Shown: one piece after another, positions 10,674-22,004 of the stretch
How the letters are laid out: each line of letters starts with the position of its first letter
Numbering within the stretch: the stretch's first letter is position 1
Assembly (NCBI GenBank): GCA_934045905.1
Contig: OW203762.1
Span: forward strand, 46,277,411-46,341,410
Reading direction: 5' to 3'
Length of the DNA stretch: 64,000 bases
Origin: Leuctra nigra
Taxonomy: Eukaryota; Arthropoda; Insecta; Plecoptera; Leuctridae
Translations under genes and position numbers: made by a program
The notes under the pieces: model-generated
What the model saw: the letters and a program-made list of their open reading frames with translations, nothing else
Told to the model about the DNA's origin: nothing
Databases searched by the model: none

Positions 10674-11582
10674 TAGAGATGTAAAGTAACCGATAACATT
10701 GAAATCGGTAATATTACCGAGCACGGTAATATTGAATTTTCTGCACAGTTTTAACTAGGTATATGACATAAGGAAATTAATGAAGGTGAATTAATTAATT
10801 TTTCATATTACTTAAACCATTCTTTTACATGGGTATTGTGTATTTATTGATTGTGGATATTGATTGAGGACGTCTCAATTTTACAGCAATATTTATTGAG
10901 CGAGCGTAGCGAGATTGTAGATGGCTATTCTCAGTTTCAATGAAGTCGGGTACCTAATTTTATTTTGATCAAGTGGATCGTATTTTAATTCACTACCACG
11001 GATATATATTTACGTTTTCTATGCATTACGATATTCCGCTTGGAAATGTTGCACGTTTGGGTGCTCGCTCATTAGCGCGTAACTAGGAAAACGCTCCGTG
11101 TATACACCGAGCGTTTTTCTAGTTATTTCTGCTTATAAAAGTGACGTAAATACATAGTACATAAATACATTTTCATTAAATGTTGGAATGAGCATGATTG
11201 ACAATTATGGAATTAAACATCATGTTTAAATATAACAATCTCAGTGAATCCTGCAATCAAAGAGCGAACTCTGAATGACCCTTCCTTCAGAATAATTAGG
11301 TTATAAAAGAAAGAGTAAAATTAAAAAAATAACCAACATGGAAAATACTATTAAATTTGACAATGTTGAGATGTTGGTACTTACAGTATAACTTGTTGAT
11401 TCTTAAAAAAAATAATCAAATCTCAAATTTACATCCTCTTTTTACACTGTGGTGTACTGTGGCAAATTTGAACACTCCAATTATTTTTTTCTCTAAAATT
11501 ACCGAAAGTTACAATGTTTATGATGGTGGTAATATTACCGTAATATTACCGTTACGGGTAATATTACCAGTTCACATCTCTA
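10674..11582. mobile_element. hAT-type non-autonomous element, GGTAATATTACC subterminal repeats
   Basis: Ends TAGAGATGT...ACATCTCTA, flanked by an exact 8-bp duplication CGACTAGG (10666-10673 and 11583-11590), the hAT signature. Just inside both ends are clustered copies of the palindrome GGTAATATTACC and variants. It contains a 44-bp near-perfect palindrome at 11081-11124 made from two head-to-head copies of AACTAGGAAAACGCTC. No transposase frame. Confidence 0.85.
11081..11124. repeat. Near-perfect 44-bp palindrome
   Basis: AACTAGGAAAACGCTCCGTGTA is followed directly by its inverse complement with only two mismatching positions. The half-site is the terminus of the ~1-kb repeat family, so this is a head-to-head junction of two family ends. 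Preceding bases (GTGCTCGCTCATTAGCGCG) are also family sequence. Confidence 0.75.
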
Positions 11583-11774
11583 CGACTAGGTGTAATAGGT
11601 ACTATGTACTTACCTACTACCTAAGGGCTGTGCATAAAGGATGTCACTCTAAAAATGGGTTATTTTGACACCCTCCCCCTGGCACACTTTTCGTAACCCC
11701 TCCCCCACCCTAAAAGGACATAACAAAAAACAAATGATTTAAAAAATAACAAGGAATATTATAATTTCGAAGTA

Positions 11775-12130
11775 TGGTGATTGATTGAGCAAGCTACTCC
11801 TTTTGACACGGACCTCTGTTTTTGTTTTTTTTTTGTTCTTTTGGCTGCTACCTGGAGCAATAGAAGTTGCACCGTTTCATCGATCGAGCTGAAATTTTGC
11901 ACACATGTAGAGACAACCTTTTCTGTTTGCAGACCCTCATTTTTTTTGAAATCCATTCATTGGTTAAAATTTAAATAAACATCTGATAGGTTGAAAAATG
12001 AAAATGGTCTTCGATAAATCGGATCAAACTCGTATTTTACATGGTCAATAAGACCAACATTGTCTCTTTTTTTAAATTTTCATCCCAATCAGTTAAGAAC
12101 GTATGAACTTATTAACATTTTTAATAGAGC
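11775..12130 (+). repeat. Partial copy of the ~1-kb Helitron-like repeat family
   Basis: Starts ATTGAGCAAGCTACTCC, then CACGGACCTCTG and a T-rich run. It continues with GAGCTGAAATTTTGCACAC, which matches the full-length copy at 22.0 kb in the same orientation. Truncated after about 350 bases. 12130-12570 carries further GC-rich cassette fragments (GCCCCGCAGGGCAG near 12400). Confidence 0.6.
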
Positions 12131-12571
12131 TGTTAGAGATGAAGTATCGAAATGAATGTTTTCCAGTGCCAATTGAATTGAATCAGATTGAATCTGACAA
12201 GGAAATCACTATGCCGCAGAATAAGGATGGTGTCGAGGAGAGGAACTCCTGCCCATCCTGCCCCGCAGACCGTTACTAGGTTTTATGACACTTTTAAGTC
12301 AATTTTGAGACATTTTGAGATATATTTTGTTGAATTAATCAACTTTTTAAAACATTTTAACATTGGAACATGTGGTGGCCGGTGGGCATGGTCCCTTTTT
12401 GCCCCGCAGGGCAGTTTCTGCTTTTTTAGCACTTTGAAATCAATTTTTTAACATTTTTTGCTTACAAAATGCAACTACACATAAAACACTACACAATTTG
12501 TATTTTTTCCTGACATCCAGGGAAGGCCAGCGCATCCCCCCCCCTTGCTCCCCACTCCCAAGGCCCATGAA

Positions 12572-13800
12572 TAGTGTTGGGAAATTACCGGTAATTTATA
12601 ATTTGGTAAATTACGCTGTAAATTACCGGGTAAATTACCAATGTGCGGTAATTTAAAAATAAAAAATTGCACCTGATATTAGAGCAGTTATTCTTCTAAG
12701 AAAAAATGGTAATTAAAATCAGTGACAAGAATTAGTACTTTTAAATGCAATATTTATTTGAATAAGATTGCAAATTAGCAGATACAGGCGCATAGGAACT
12801 TTATTTTGAGTGGGGGGAGGGTCAAAATTATCGGGGATCAATGAATGTGAGGAAATGGTAGTTCGCCGTTACAAGGGGGTCTGGGGGCCCGCACCCAGTT
12901 TGCCGCACAGAGCCTTTTTTTAAATTTTTGATACAAAAGAATTGAATTTAAATCGATTTTGGCATTCTTTTCAAAGAAATGTACAATGGTCAATGTGTCA
13001 TATATGCAATATTCTTGGAAACTTAAGACAAAAATATAATAACTATTTGTTTTTATAGAATCCCCATTTGCCCCGCAGGGAATTTTTGGAGTCATTCAAA
13101 AGAATCGAATTTGAAGCTATTTTGGCATCCTTTTCAATGAAATTTTAAAATGTGATGCAATATTCTTGGGACACTTAAGACAAAATGCAATATACCTAAT
13201 CTGTAAATGCGTTATTTGATAAAATCCCTCAAGTCCTCGCAGAGAATTTTTTGAATTTCTAGTTAAATAAAAATCGATTATGAATTGATTTTGGAATTCC
13301 TTTGAAAATGGTTGCAATAAGCAACACCACAATAACCAATGAGAAAAATCTGTAGGTTTTTCAGATTTTTTTAAATGTTTTGGTATTATAGTTTAATGAT
13401 GTAATATTAAATTTTATTCATGAGGATGATCATGTTTGAGAACTGAGATATTGTCTCATACGATAATGTGTTTTGCAAAAATTAGGAAAATTTTGAGTAC
13501 CATTCAACCTCATAATGGAGCAAATCTGTGAATTTTTGGATCTCTTTATCAACATTTATGTATATCTGGGCACAGTCTAGTTATAGCCTTCTAGTCTGTG
13601 ATCTGGAAGTGTCATCATATGGAAGTGCCAAGATGAAAAGTGCCTTCCTACTCGCCTGAGTTTGTGTAATTTACGGTATTTTATAGCAAATTACGCGTAA
13701 TTTACCATTGTAAATTACGCCTTAAATTACGTAATTTAGGAAAGTTGTAAATTACGACAAATTGGTAATTTACCGGGTAATTTACGGATTTACATCACTA
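12572..13800. mobile_element. hAT-type non-autonomous element, GTAAATTACC subterminal repeats
   Basis: Begins TAGTGTTGGGAAATTACC and ends GATTTACATCACTA. It is flanked by an exact 8-bp duplication CCCATGAA (12564-12571 and 13801-13808). Both subterminal regions consist of irregular tandem copies of GGTAAATTACC-type words. The middle (12785-13580) contains GC-rich cassette units with GCCCCGCAGGG, one segment of which recurs at 36.38-36.75 kb. No transposase. Confidence 0.85.
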
Positions 13801-14278
13801 CCCATGAATAGGGAGTTCTGGTGAGGGCACCCCAGCAACATGCGCTGCGCGCACATGCCCGGAAAAATGTTTAATTTCAGAAGTTAATTTGGTGCGCTTC
13901 TACGCGATTTTGGTGCTATTTTTCGCTATTTTACTATTTTATCTCGACGAATGGCGTCTTCAGGTGCTAAAATTGAGAAATCTGTGGAAATGATATTACT
14001 TTGAAGTATAACTAGTGCTGTTATTAAATCTCTCATGGGGGATGATGAAGTCGAAAAATTAGCCATGGGGGGAATGTGTTTTATAGTGTTTGTTAGTGTC
14101 TCCAATTTTGGGCCCAATTTTATCTACTGAACTCATGTTGTATTAATTATGTACCTACTAAGAGAATCTGAATCAGTCTTTCTTGTATATATTATGATTG
14201 AACTTGCTCATTGTCATAGGTAGGCCTACTTCATTCAACCCTTTTTTAATTGCTACACAGCAAATGTAAGTCTGTAGC
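13801..14278. other. Intergenic, mostly repeat-derived
   Basis: The first ~110 bases are another inverted copy of the GC-rich cassette (CCCCAGCAACATGCGCTGCG, then GAAAAATGTTTAATTTCAG). The rest is AT-rich with no gene visible. Confidence 0.4.
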
Positions 14279-14584
14279 ATGATGCAGTATAAGAGGTGAG
14301 ACGACGAAGCTCTGAGCGCGTCTAGTATTCTTCAGGTTTGGACCTGTGCCAACTGGCCAGTCAGTCAGTTAGCAACAAGCAGCGCACCTGGCAGACAACG
14401 CGGTACTAGACACTTGTCCGGCAGTATCTACGCGGACTTTCGTGAATTGGCTGCTAGGGCGCTCTGCTGTCTGGTGACTGGAAGTCTGTCCGGTTGCCCG
14501 GATAAGGAAATCGGATAGATACCCGAACAAACTTATCATGGGCGGTATAGGTCCGTCGTCTCACCTCTTATACTACATCATGAT
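14279..14584. mobile_element. MITE with 29-bp terminal inverted repeats
   Basis: CATGATGCAGTATAAGAGG...GACGACG at the left is mirrored by CGTCGTC...CCTCTTATACTACATCATG at the right with one or two mismatches. The ~305-bp interior is GC-richer than its flanks. It lies about 120 bp upstream of the start codon of the plus-strand fusion gene, so it may form part of that gene's promoter or 5' UTR. Superfamily not assigned. Confidence 0.65.
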
Positions 14585-14704
14585 CTGTATTATTCTGCTG
14601 GGACAACTATATAAAAGAAGACATGTGCTGAAAGACGATCAGGAGAAAATTTGTCCTACATCCGTAGGTACCTAATTTTTGTTCCAGATTCATATCTACT
14701 TAAA

Positions 14705-14882
14705 ATGAAGGTTATTTTGAAAACGGAAATTGGCAAAGCTATCACCCTCAACATTAATCCAACTGATACATTCCGAGATATAAAAGATAGAATGGTGAGC
14801 GACGATGGTGTGCCATTGGATCTTTATGTCAACGGAATGGAAGTTACAGATGATCAAAATGTCCTTGCCTTTTTTACTAACC
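14705..14882 (+). CDS. Paralog A exon 1: truncated ubiquitin-like domain
   Basis: Starts MKVILKTEIGKAITLNI, matching the first beta hairpin of ubiquitin (M-x-I-x-V-K-T-x-x-G-K-x-I-T-L). DTFRDIKDRM follows as the helix, then LYVNGMEVTDDQ as beta3 to the following turn. It stops before the last strand and has no C-terminal Gly-Gly, so it cannot be conjugated like ubiquitin. Donor GTAAGT, phase 1. An acceptor-like TTCCAG lies at 14682-14687, so a 5' UTR intron is possible. Confidence 0.78.
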
Positions 14883-17800
14883 GTAAGTAAGATAATTATA
14901 TAGTAGTACAATCACAATTTTGAAAAAATACGATGATTCAGTGACTCATTACCCATTGGCTGCCTATTGAGTATTTATGTGATCCCTGTCATTCATTCAC
15001 ACAACTATATGCCTACTAATTATTGGTCTTAAAATATGTACACTATCATAGTAAAGGAAATCATATTTTTATTAAACTCAAAAAACCCACCCCCAGAAAT
15101 AAATACCTAGCACTTGCCACAATTACCTCAACTCACCCTACCTATAATTTGCTTTGAGCAATTCATCCATGTTGACGTAGTACCGATGACTAGAGTAATG
15201 AATGAGTAATAATGACTAATGAGTGGTTATTTTAAGACTGTCACGGCCGATCGGAATAATTTTCACTCAAATTTCTATTGCTTTAGCCTGGGTTTTTCCC
15301 TTGACAAAAAAATTCCAGATATACCTAAGCATGTGCATTATTATTCAAAAAGCTGAACAAGTAAAAATGGGTATTGTTAAAAACTGTGGCCTTCATTAAA
15401 TGTGGTAAGGTCACAAGAAACAACATTGAGGATTAATTAATACTTATCCAGCTAGATAATAACATAGACACGTCATGTCTATGATATTAATATGTGTGTT
15501 TGTATTTATTTGTTTATTGTTTTATTTACCCAGAACAAGGTGTAGTCGAAACGGAAGAGGGGGAACGTCAAAGGGAAAACAGTGGAGTATCTTCAGAAAT
15601 TCTATGTTCTGTTCCTGGATGCACTAATTCAAAGACTCTCCACCCGCAGAAGGCTTTCTTCCGTTTCCCAGCACGAGAAGAGAGGTGAGTTATATTTAGG
15701 AATTTGTTTGTCTACGTAAAGAGACTAGACATACACTTCCCCCGCCCCGCCACTGGGAAGAGTGTCATCTTACAATGCTGCCAATGCTAATCTTTGAAGC
15801 ACAAAAAAGTCCAGGGAGGATGAAATTCCCAGCGCCAATTTCCACGTGACAATGGAAGTAACTAAAAAGTCGATGGCTCAGTCGATACATTATTGTCATG
15901 ATTCGTACATAGTAAACGCATTAAATACGTAAAATGTAATAAAAAATACATTTATTTATGCATTCATTTATTTATTTATAAATATAAGGATACCAGGCTA
16001 TATTTACATAAACATTTACGTTTTTAGTTTATTATGTAACGAATAGTTCTCTCAGTTCCCACCACCACAGCGTTTCAGGAGCGCTGCGGTTTTTATCCTC
16101 CCGACTTGAGACGTTTGTTATTGGGCATTTTCAGACCGCGAAAATTTGAAAGATGACGCTCTTCCCTGTGGTGGGGCGGGGGAAGTGTAGGTCTAGTCTC
16201 TATAGTCTTTAGTCTCGGATGTCTCTATAACATTATTCAGTTCTATACCGAGACATCTCATTGTCCATTAAAATAACCTTATGTAAATGTCCCAGTTCTA
16301 TACTGAGACATCATATTATTGAAATCTTATATTCGATTTATCTCAAAACTATGATTTTGAAGATGTCTCAGTAAAGCATTGGAGCATCGAATGATGAGAC
16401 CTTATATGTAGGTAGTAGCTAAAAGTGTGTCCATGTGCTTTTACAGACGTCATCAGTGGTTAGTCTTGTGCCAATTGGAAGAACTTATGGATAAACCTGC
16501 TGATTTATTCAAGCGTCAGTATGCTCTCTGTGCTGACCATTTCACGGAGGAAAACTTCGAATCGCCTAGGGAACTTAAAAGTTCGGCTATTCCCACATTG
16601 TTTCCCAGCTTCGAGCTAGAAGAACAGGATGGTTCCACTACGCTGATAGGTAATGGTATACGTGAGCATCTGTCATGGGGACCGATTTATTACTCCCAAT
16701 TTTATAGATAGTACACACACTTGACAAAACATGAATAAAACACTGTTGATCTTTGACAATCAATCCACTTTGACAACTAGAGCTTGCTGACGAGTTAACA
16801 TAGACTACTTCTGAAGGTGGTCTATGTCATCTTCAGCCAATCCGATTACTTCAAATACCGTTTTATATTTTAATGAGTGTACATCCCATCATATTTTGGC
16901 AGTAGTTACGATTGTTTTACTTCAATTACATTTAAAATGTATATCCAATTTATTGTTTAGATTTAGATTAGGTAGGCGCTGAACTTGGGTAGGAAGGACA
17001 GTGTATTGTTTTTGTATTATTATTCAGCTGAGAATAATTAAAACAAGAATTTGTCTAGAAGATTCTACTGCCATGTTATGATGATCGGCTTCAAGACTTG
17101 TTTTAAGTTTTAACCCTCCGTCCTCCCTTTACATCATTTACGTTAGTTTATACCCTGTTCACAGTGAGAATTCGATCATGATCCAGTTCATTCAATTACA
17201 ATCGAAATCAAAATGGAGGCAAGATTGAAGTTAAACTTTATAATGCATGTTACATGCAATTAGAGCATGCATTTGTAAGTTTTCGTTTATAAATTCATGA
17301 TTCTTTTGTTTGACCTTGAGTTCGATCATGATTCAGATTTCGATTGCGTTCTTACAACTCAATCGAGATTTGGATCATGATCGAGTTTGATTAAGTTCAC
17401 TTCACACACATTTTCGATTGCAATCGAGATTTTGGATCATTATCGAATCCTCATTCCTCAGTGTCAACAGGGTATTAGGCTCCTCCCCCTCGACTCACTT
17501 CAACTCCAGTTCAAATAAAATGGCTTACATAAGCCAAAAATGATACATGAGTCCAATGTTCACACTGATAGACTAGTTATTTGTGAAGTGCTTTGGTCAA
17601 AGCAGTTGCGATCTCAACTGCTCAACTGCTGTTCTGAAACGCAATCGCAGTTGAGCTCGATTGCGTTGCGTTCACACTGATCTTCAACTGTGATTGAGAT
17701 ATTGAATCGCGATCGAAACTTGTACCTAGTGAGAACATGAGTTGTTGATTATTTTGCTTCAGCTGACAGTGGCGTGGTCATCAAGATGGAGCAGGGAATG

Positions 17801-20800
17801 AGTGAACAGGAAGATGAGTACGAAGATGACGATGCGGGCAACATATCCAGTGACTACCTTGAGGAGTGTGAGAGTGGCGATGAGACTGATGAACTCTCTG
17901 GCAGGCTGTGTCGCCTCTGCGCTGGACCTTCTGATGAAATGGTCTACATCTACAGTCCTACTGGCGTGCAGCTGCAGTTGGCTCACATGATAAATACTAC
18001 TCTGCCAGTAGTGGTGAGTTTTGATGAAGAAAGTTATATTTAGTCATTATTCATTCTATTTATTGATCATTCTATATTTATTATTTATTCAAATCAAATG
18101 TTTTCATTCCGAATGAGTGTATGCATAAGCGGTGTTCACATAAGAGCGAGTTTATTTAATAACACAATAATAAATCACATTACAATGCTATAGGTAGTTA
18201 GTTAGGTATTCTTACTAGAATCATGCTACAAAATATAATATCTACCCTGTGTATGTTTCACAGGTGAAGAAATCGGACAATCTTCCAAAGCAGGTCTGTG
18301 TTCCTTGTTTGGGACGCCTGCACACCGCATATGAACTGGCTGCAGAGAGCATACGATCAAAGGAACAGTTAACTACCATGATTAATCTCAAGTACTTTTG
18401 GTAAGTCAATAAAAGTATTTTATTTTTTTATTATATTTTTTTTTACAAAAAAGTAAATCATACTTATGAGTAATCTATCAAAATGAATGTGTTCTGTAAT
18501 TGGTATTTTACAATTAATTTCTGTCACTAGAGCGAAATCGAATGGTTTGAACAACACACCATCATGAGAGATGTATTATATTGTGCAATGCAGGGAGTCA
18601 TTCATCACATGTACACTTGGCCAAACAAAACTTGAACGTTCAATAAATCTGATAGGCTGATAAATGTAAGATCGCACCATCAGAAGTCAGTCTAAGCGAT
18701 CTCATTGTCTCACTCGAGTACGTGACCTCACATTTCAATGATAATAACAAGCTTTGATTGGTTATGGGACATGACCAGCAGTCAAATTAGGTCAACGTTC
18801 AAGTTTTGTTTGGCCTAGTGTACCTAGGTACCTACCTAATTTTCAAACTGCACTGGTTTAGCTCAATGATATGACGTGGATTGCGCTGAAGTGAAGTCAT
18901 TATATTTTATTTTTTCTAGAAGAAGCTAGAAGTAATTTCAGTAATTTCATCTTGGATACTTATTACCTATGTACATAGTAATCAACTCCGTTGATTCAAA
19001 GTAATTTCAGAAATGATTCAGATCATGTTGATGACTGTTTTTTGGGGGGGAAGGCAAAATGTAAAAGCCCTGCTTTCATGTTTTCACTTCATATGAATTG
19101 TTCAAAGTGTTATGTATTGTTATTGCAATGTTGCAATGTTATTTAAAAATTTAAAGCACCAAAACCATATGGAAAATAGTAAAATCACAGTAAAATTTCT
19201 AGTAATGTTACTAACTGCTTCACAGCCTCATGCTCAAAAGAATTTCCAGATTTATCGACGCAAGTGCCCAGAGTCTACTGGATTCGCTCCATAAGATTAT
19301 TAGCTCACGGTCTTGTGGTGTTGAGGACTGACACCCGCAAATATCTACTTGCGGACGCAACTTCCTTTGAGCATGAGGCTGTTACAGCTCTAATTATGAT
19401 TCTAAACTTGATAAAGTAAACATTTTGAGAGAGAAAATATTGTTGTAATTTATTTTCAGCTCTTCTTCAACTGTGATTGATATGAATGAGATCGCCGAGT
19501 CCTTGTCAACCAGGAATGATGTGGAGGAACCTTCACAGTTGCCTGGCGTCTGCTGCCCACTCTGCAAGGATGAGGAGAGTGTCCATATACATTCGAGTCC
19601 GGCCGCTTCTGAGGAGGATGTACTGCAAGACGAGATCGTGTCGGATGATGATGAATATAACATTCCTGAACTTGATGCTGCATTGAATATTGATGGTTTT
19701 CCCCAGAAAAGGCAAGCTGAAGACAGTAATATAGTAAGCACTTCTGATGAGGACAACATCAATTTCTTGGAAACAATTCCCGAAGACTCCTGTCATCTTG
19801 ATAACAGGAATATGTCGGCTACTGAGTACTTGTTTGAAGATATTGTTAGTACATGCAAGATATGTGGAAAGGTTTTCCCAACAATTGATATTTGTTTGGA
19901 CCACTCGAAAGTACATGTTGAGTCAGGCATTTATCCATGCTCCATGTGTGATCTGTGTTACACAACAGAAAGTGATATAGCTGCTCACTTCGAAGAACAT
20001 AAAATTGAAGAGAAGAAGAGAAAAGAAACAACAGGGAAAGCTCAGAAGCGTCTCACTTGTGCATGTGGTCGCAGATTTAATAACAGAAAAAATTTGCTGC
20101 AACACTCCTGTCTCCCAAACAAAATGCGCAAACAACTGAATTGTGTTGCATGCTGTAAGTCTTTCCCCACTGAAGAACGTCTAGCATTTCATCAGAAGAT
20201 TCACAATGGAGCTCGTGCAGACTTTTGTGAGGTTTGTGGTAAAAGTTTTAACAGTGAAGGTACACTCTATTACCACTACCGCATGGTACATGAACAAGAA
20301 GCGCGTTTCCAATGTGAAATTTGTAAGAAGCGGTTTGCCACTAAAGCCCGCTTAGCATCTCATTCGATTCTTCATAGTGGAGAACGATCCTTTCCTTGCA
20401 ATGTATGCCCTAAAAAATTCTTTGATCGAGCCACACTTAAAGGGCATCTTGTGACGCACATGACGCAAAAGCCATTTCAGTGTGAGATATGCGAAGTTTA
20501 TTGCTCTCGGAAATCTGTGCTCAAAAACCACATGATAACTCATCATCACGGTAATATCCAAAAACGTGTACCTTCTTTGATTCATTACTTCTGCAAGGCT
20601 TGTGAACAAACTTTTACTACATCTTATGAGGTAGTAAATCACCGTTTAACTCACTTGAAGGAAGTGGATGGTTATGCTTGCGAGTACTGCGATTTTAATT
20701 CCAACAGCGTTAAGTCGCTAAGTTTACACCAGAGAAAGGAACATCAGGATGAAAGACCATATTTGTGTTCTCTCTGCCAGTACCAAGCTCGCACCCTCTA

Positions 20801-21494
20801 CGAAGCTCGCATTCATCGAAAGAGCCACATTTCCGATAGTTTTGAGTTCAAAGACAACCTCCGAGCCATTGAGAATGTCGGTCCTGGCAAGGTGTGCATG
20901 TGTGAAAAGTGTGGGAAAATCTTTGAAGAGAAAAGATCGCTCAGTGTGCACATGAAATCATGCCACATGAAAGATTTATTCTACGAGTGTGAATTCTGCG
21001 AGAAGAAATTTTCCGACAACCAGCGATTAACCATCCACCGTCGACTTCACACCGGGGAAAAACCGTTTGAATGTTCTGTGTGCTTGAAGCGCTTCTCTCA
21101 GTCGTCTGCTCTCTACACTCACTCTATGCTTCACACTGGCGCCAAACCGCATGGCTGCGACATATGTGGGAAAAAGTTCCGCATCAAAGCCGATCGCGAC
21201 AATCACCGTCGGCAGCACACGGGCGAGAAACCTTTTATATGCGAGTACTGTCAGAAGTCATTCCGCACAGGGCAAGTGTACTACCAGCATCGAATGATCC
21301 ACACTGGTGAGCGCCGGTTCCCATGCGATGTTTGCAACTTGGCCTTCAAGCGTTCGCACACGCTCGTCGTTCACAAGCGGATTCATACCGGAGAGAAACC
21401 CAACATCTGTGACATCTGTGGCAAGGGATTCCGACAGCGGACCGACATGAGGAAGCATCGAGCACTGCATGGGCAAGTCATTGTTTCAGTCTGA
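14705..21494 (+). CDS. Ubiquitin-like/THAP/ZAD/C2H2 fusion zinc-finger protein, paralog A (984 aa, 6 coding exons)
   Basis: Coding exons 14705-14882, 15534-15684, 16447-16649, 17763-18013, 18264-18400 and 19460-21494 join in frame through GT-AG introns of phases 1, 2, 1, 0 and 2 (2955 nt in total). Order of domains: truncated ubiquitin-like fold (1-59); THAP C2CH finger (C84, C89, C138, H141, W114, A157-F162 as AIPTLF); acidic linker 192-221 preceded by IKME (K185, a psi-K-x-E sumoylation-like site); ZAD (C227, C230, C273, C276); and about 17 C2H2 fingers plus one degenerate one, several with TGEKP-type linkers. Expected role: nuclear DNA-binding regulator, with ZAD dimerising and THAP plus C2H2 contacting DNA; no target can be inferred. 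The same six-exon start with identical phases recurs in paralog B. I know of no named family with this architecture. The joining of exon 1 is inferred from phase and paralog conservation, not from transcripts. Confidence 0.82.
15534..15684 (+). CDS. Paralog A exon 2: first half of the THAP finger
   Basis: After an acidic, Arg/Glu-rich linker, CSVPGC gives the first zinc-ligand pair. FFRFPAREER is the typical THAP F-x-x-F-P block. Acceptor TTTACCCAG and donor GTGAGT; the exon ends in phase 2 inside an Arg codon. Confidence 0.82.
15719..16202. mobile_element. Tc1/mariner-type MITE in intron 2 of paralog A
   Basis: Ends AAGAGACTAGAC.TACACTTCCCC and inverse, with TA on both sides (15717-15718 and 16203-16204). 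A second, inverted copy with the same ends lies at 43001-43991 in a different intron of paralog B. Non-coding, 484 bp. Confidence 0.75.
16447..16649 (+). CDS. Paralog A exon 3: second half of the THAP finger
   Basis: RRHQWL supplies the invariant THAP Trp. CADHF gives the second Cys and the His ligand, and SSAIPTLFP is the AVPTIF-like closing motif. The ligand spacing (48 residues between the second and third ligands) is identical in paralog B. Phase 2 in, phase 1 out. Confidence 0.85.
16770..17150. other. Start of intron 3 of paralog A
   Basis: CAGCCAATCCGATTACTTCA with TCAAATACCGTTTTAT near 16836-16868 matches, in inverse or direct pieces, a repeat near 60296-60472. Otherwise AT-rich without recognisable content. 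Confidence 0.35.
17151..17474. mobile_element. Harbinger-type MITE (TTA target duplication), GATCATGATC-rich
   Basis: TACCCTGTTCACAGTGAG at the left and CAGTGTCAACAGGGTA at the right are inverted copies. TTA is present on both sides (17148-17150 and 17475-17477). The interior is a near-palindromic series of TCGATCATGATC-like words. The next ~270 bp (to 17760) contain further CAATCGAG/TCAACTG inverted words of similar character. Confidence 0.6.
17763..18013 (+). CDS. Paralog A exon 4: acidic linker and first half of ZAD
   Basis: Begins ADSGVVIKMEQ, containing an I-K-M-E sumoylation-like site and a VVI hydrophobic patch beside a strongly acidic run (EQEDEYEDDD). LCRLCAG is the first Cys pair of the ZAD. 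Phase 1 in, phase 0 out. Confidence 0.85.
18264..18400 (+). CDS. Paralog A exon 5: second half of ZAD
   Basis: LPKQVCVPCLGRL holds the second Cys pair of the ZAD, followed by its long dimerisation helix. The exon is exactly 137 nt, the same as the equivalent exon of paralog B, with equal phases (0 in, 2 out). Confidence 0.85.
18614..18820. mobile_element. Tc1/mariner-type MITE in intron 5 of paralog A
   Basis: CACTTGGCCAAACAAAACTT and its inverse AAGTTTTGTTTGGCCTAGTG form the ends, with TA on both sides. A diverged relative occupies about 57970-58170 in ENOPH1 intron 3. 207 bp, non-coding. Confidence 0.65.
19227..19383. repeat. Foldback with 18-19-bp inverted ends
   Basis: ACAGCCTCATGCTCAAAAG at the left is mirrored by CTTTGAGCATGAGGCTGT at the right. 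It sits in intron 5 of paralog A about 75 bp before the last exon's acceptor, so a small MITE is likely. Confidence 0.5.
19460..21494 (+). CDS. Paralog A exon 6: C2H2 zinc-finger array
   Basis: 677 residues beyond the split codon. An acidic, Ser-rich lead of about 115 residues contains one CPLC pair. Then come about 17 C2H2 fingers (first at CKICGKVF, last at CDICGKGF) and a short tail to the stop at 21492-21494. The third unit (CACGRRFNN...HSC) lacks a normal second His. Two fingers (CEYCDFNS and CSLCQYQA, with an EHQDERPY linker) are extra relative to paralog B. Confidence 0.92.
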
Positions 21495-21787
21495 ATAAGA
21501 ATGTCGCTAGGGTTCTCTTTGGAGACTCAACTTTAATGGAATCATTTTGTACATAAAGGGAATATGTTATTTTCAGCTACTATTATGAACTATCTGTGTG
21601 AAATTCATCTTTTGCAGGTAAACCACGGTTGTATAATAATTTAGTTACTAGGTAGTACATTTTAGAAAAGTGTTAATGTCAATAATGTTAAAATTAGTAG
21701 AGTAGTAAAAATAGTAACAGAAAGTAGGATTGAATCTTTTTAATTTTGTTTGGAGGTGACTGCGTGTACTAGCAAGTGCAATGGATT

Positions 21788-21793
21788 AATAAA
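21788..21793 (+). promoter_or_regulatory. Candidate polyadenylation signal of paralog A
   Basis: AATAAA about 290 bases after the stop codon, the nearest canonical hexamer seen downstream. Confidence 0.4.
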
Positions 21794-22004
21794 TGAGTTG
21801 ATTATAATATATAACACTGTATATATCTTTGCTTCCTAATGGTGCAAATTGGCTCGGGCAGTAACCATCTGGGTCAGATTTCTGAAGTGTCATCCTTCCC
21901 ATTTAACTTGAGAGAGACATGATGGGAAGTTTCTATATTAGAGGGTAGTGCAAAGATATGAATATAATATAACTTCGTCAGGGTAACGGCCACGCGCCTG
22001 GTAA

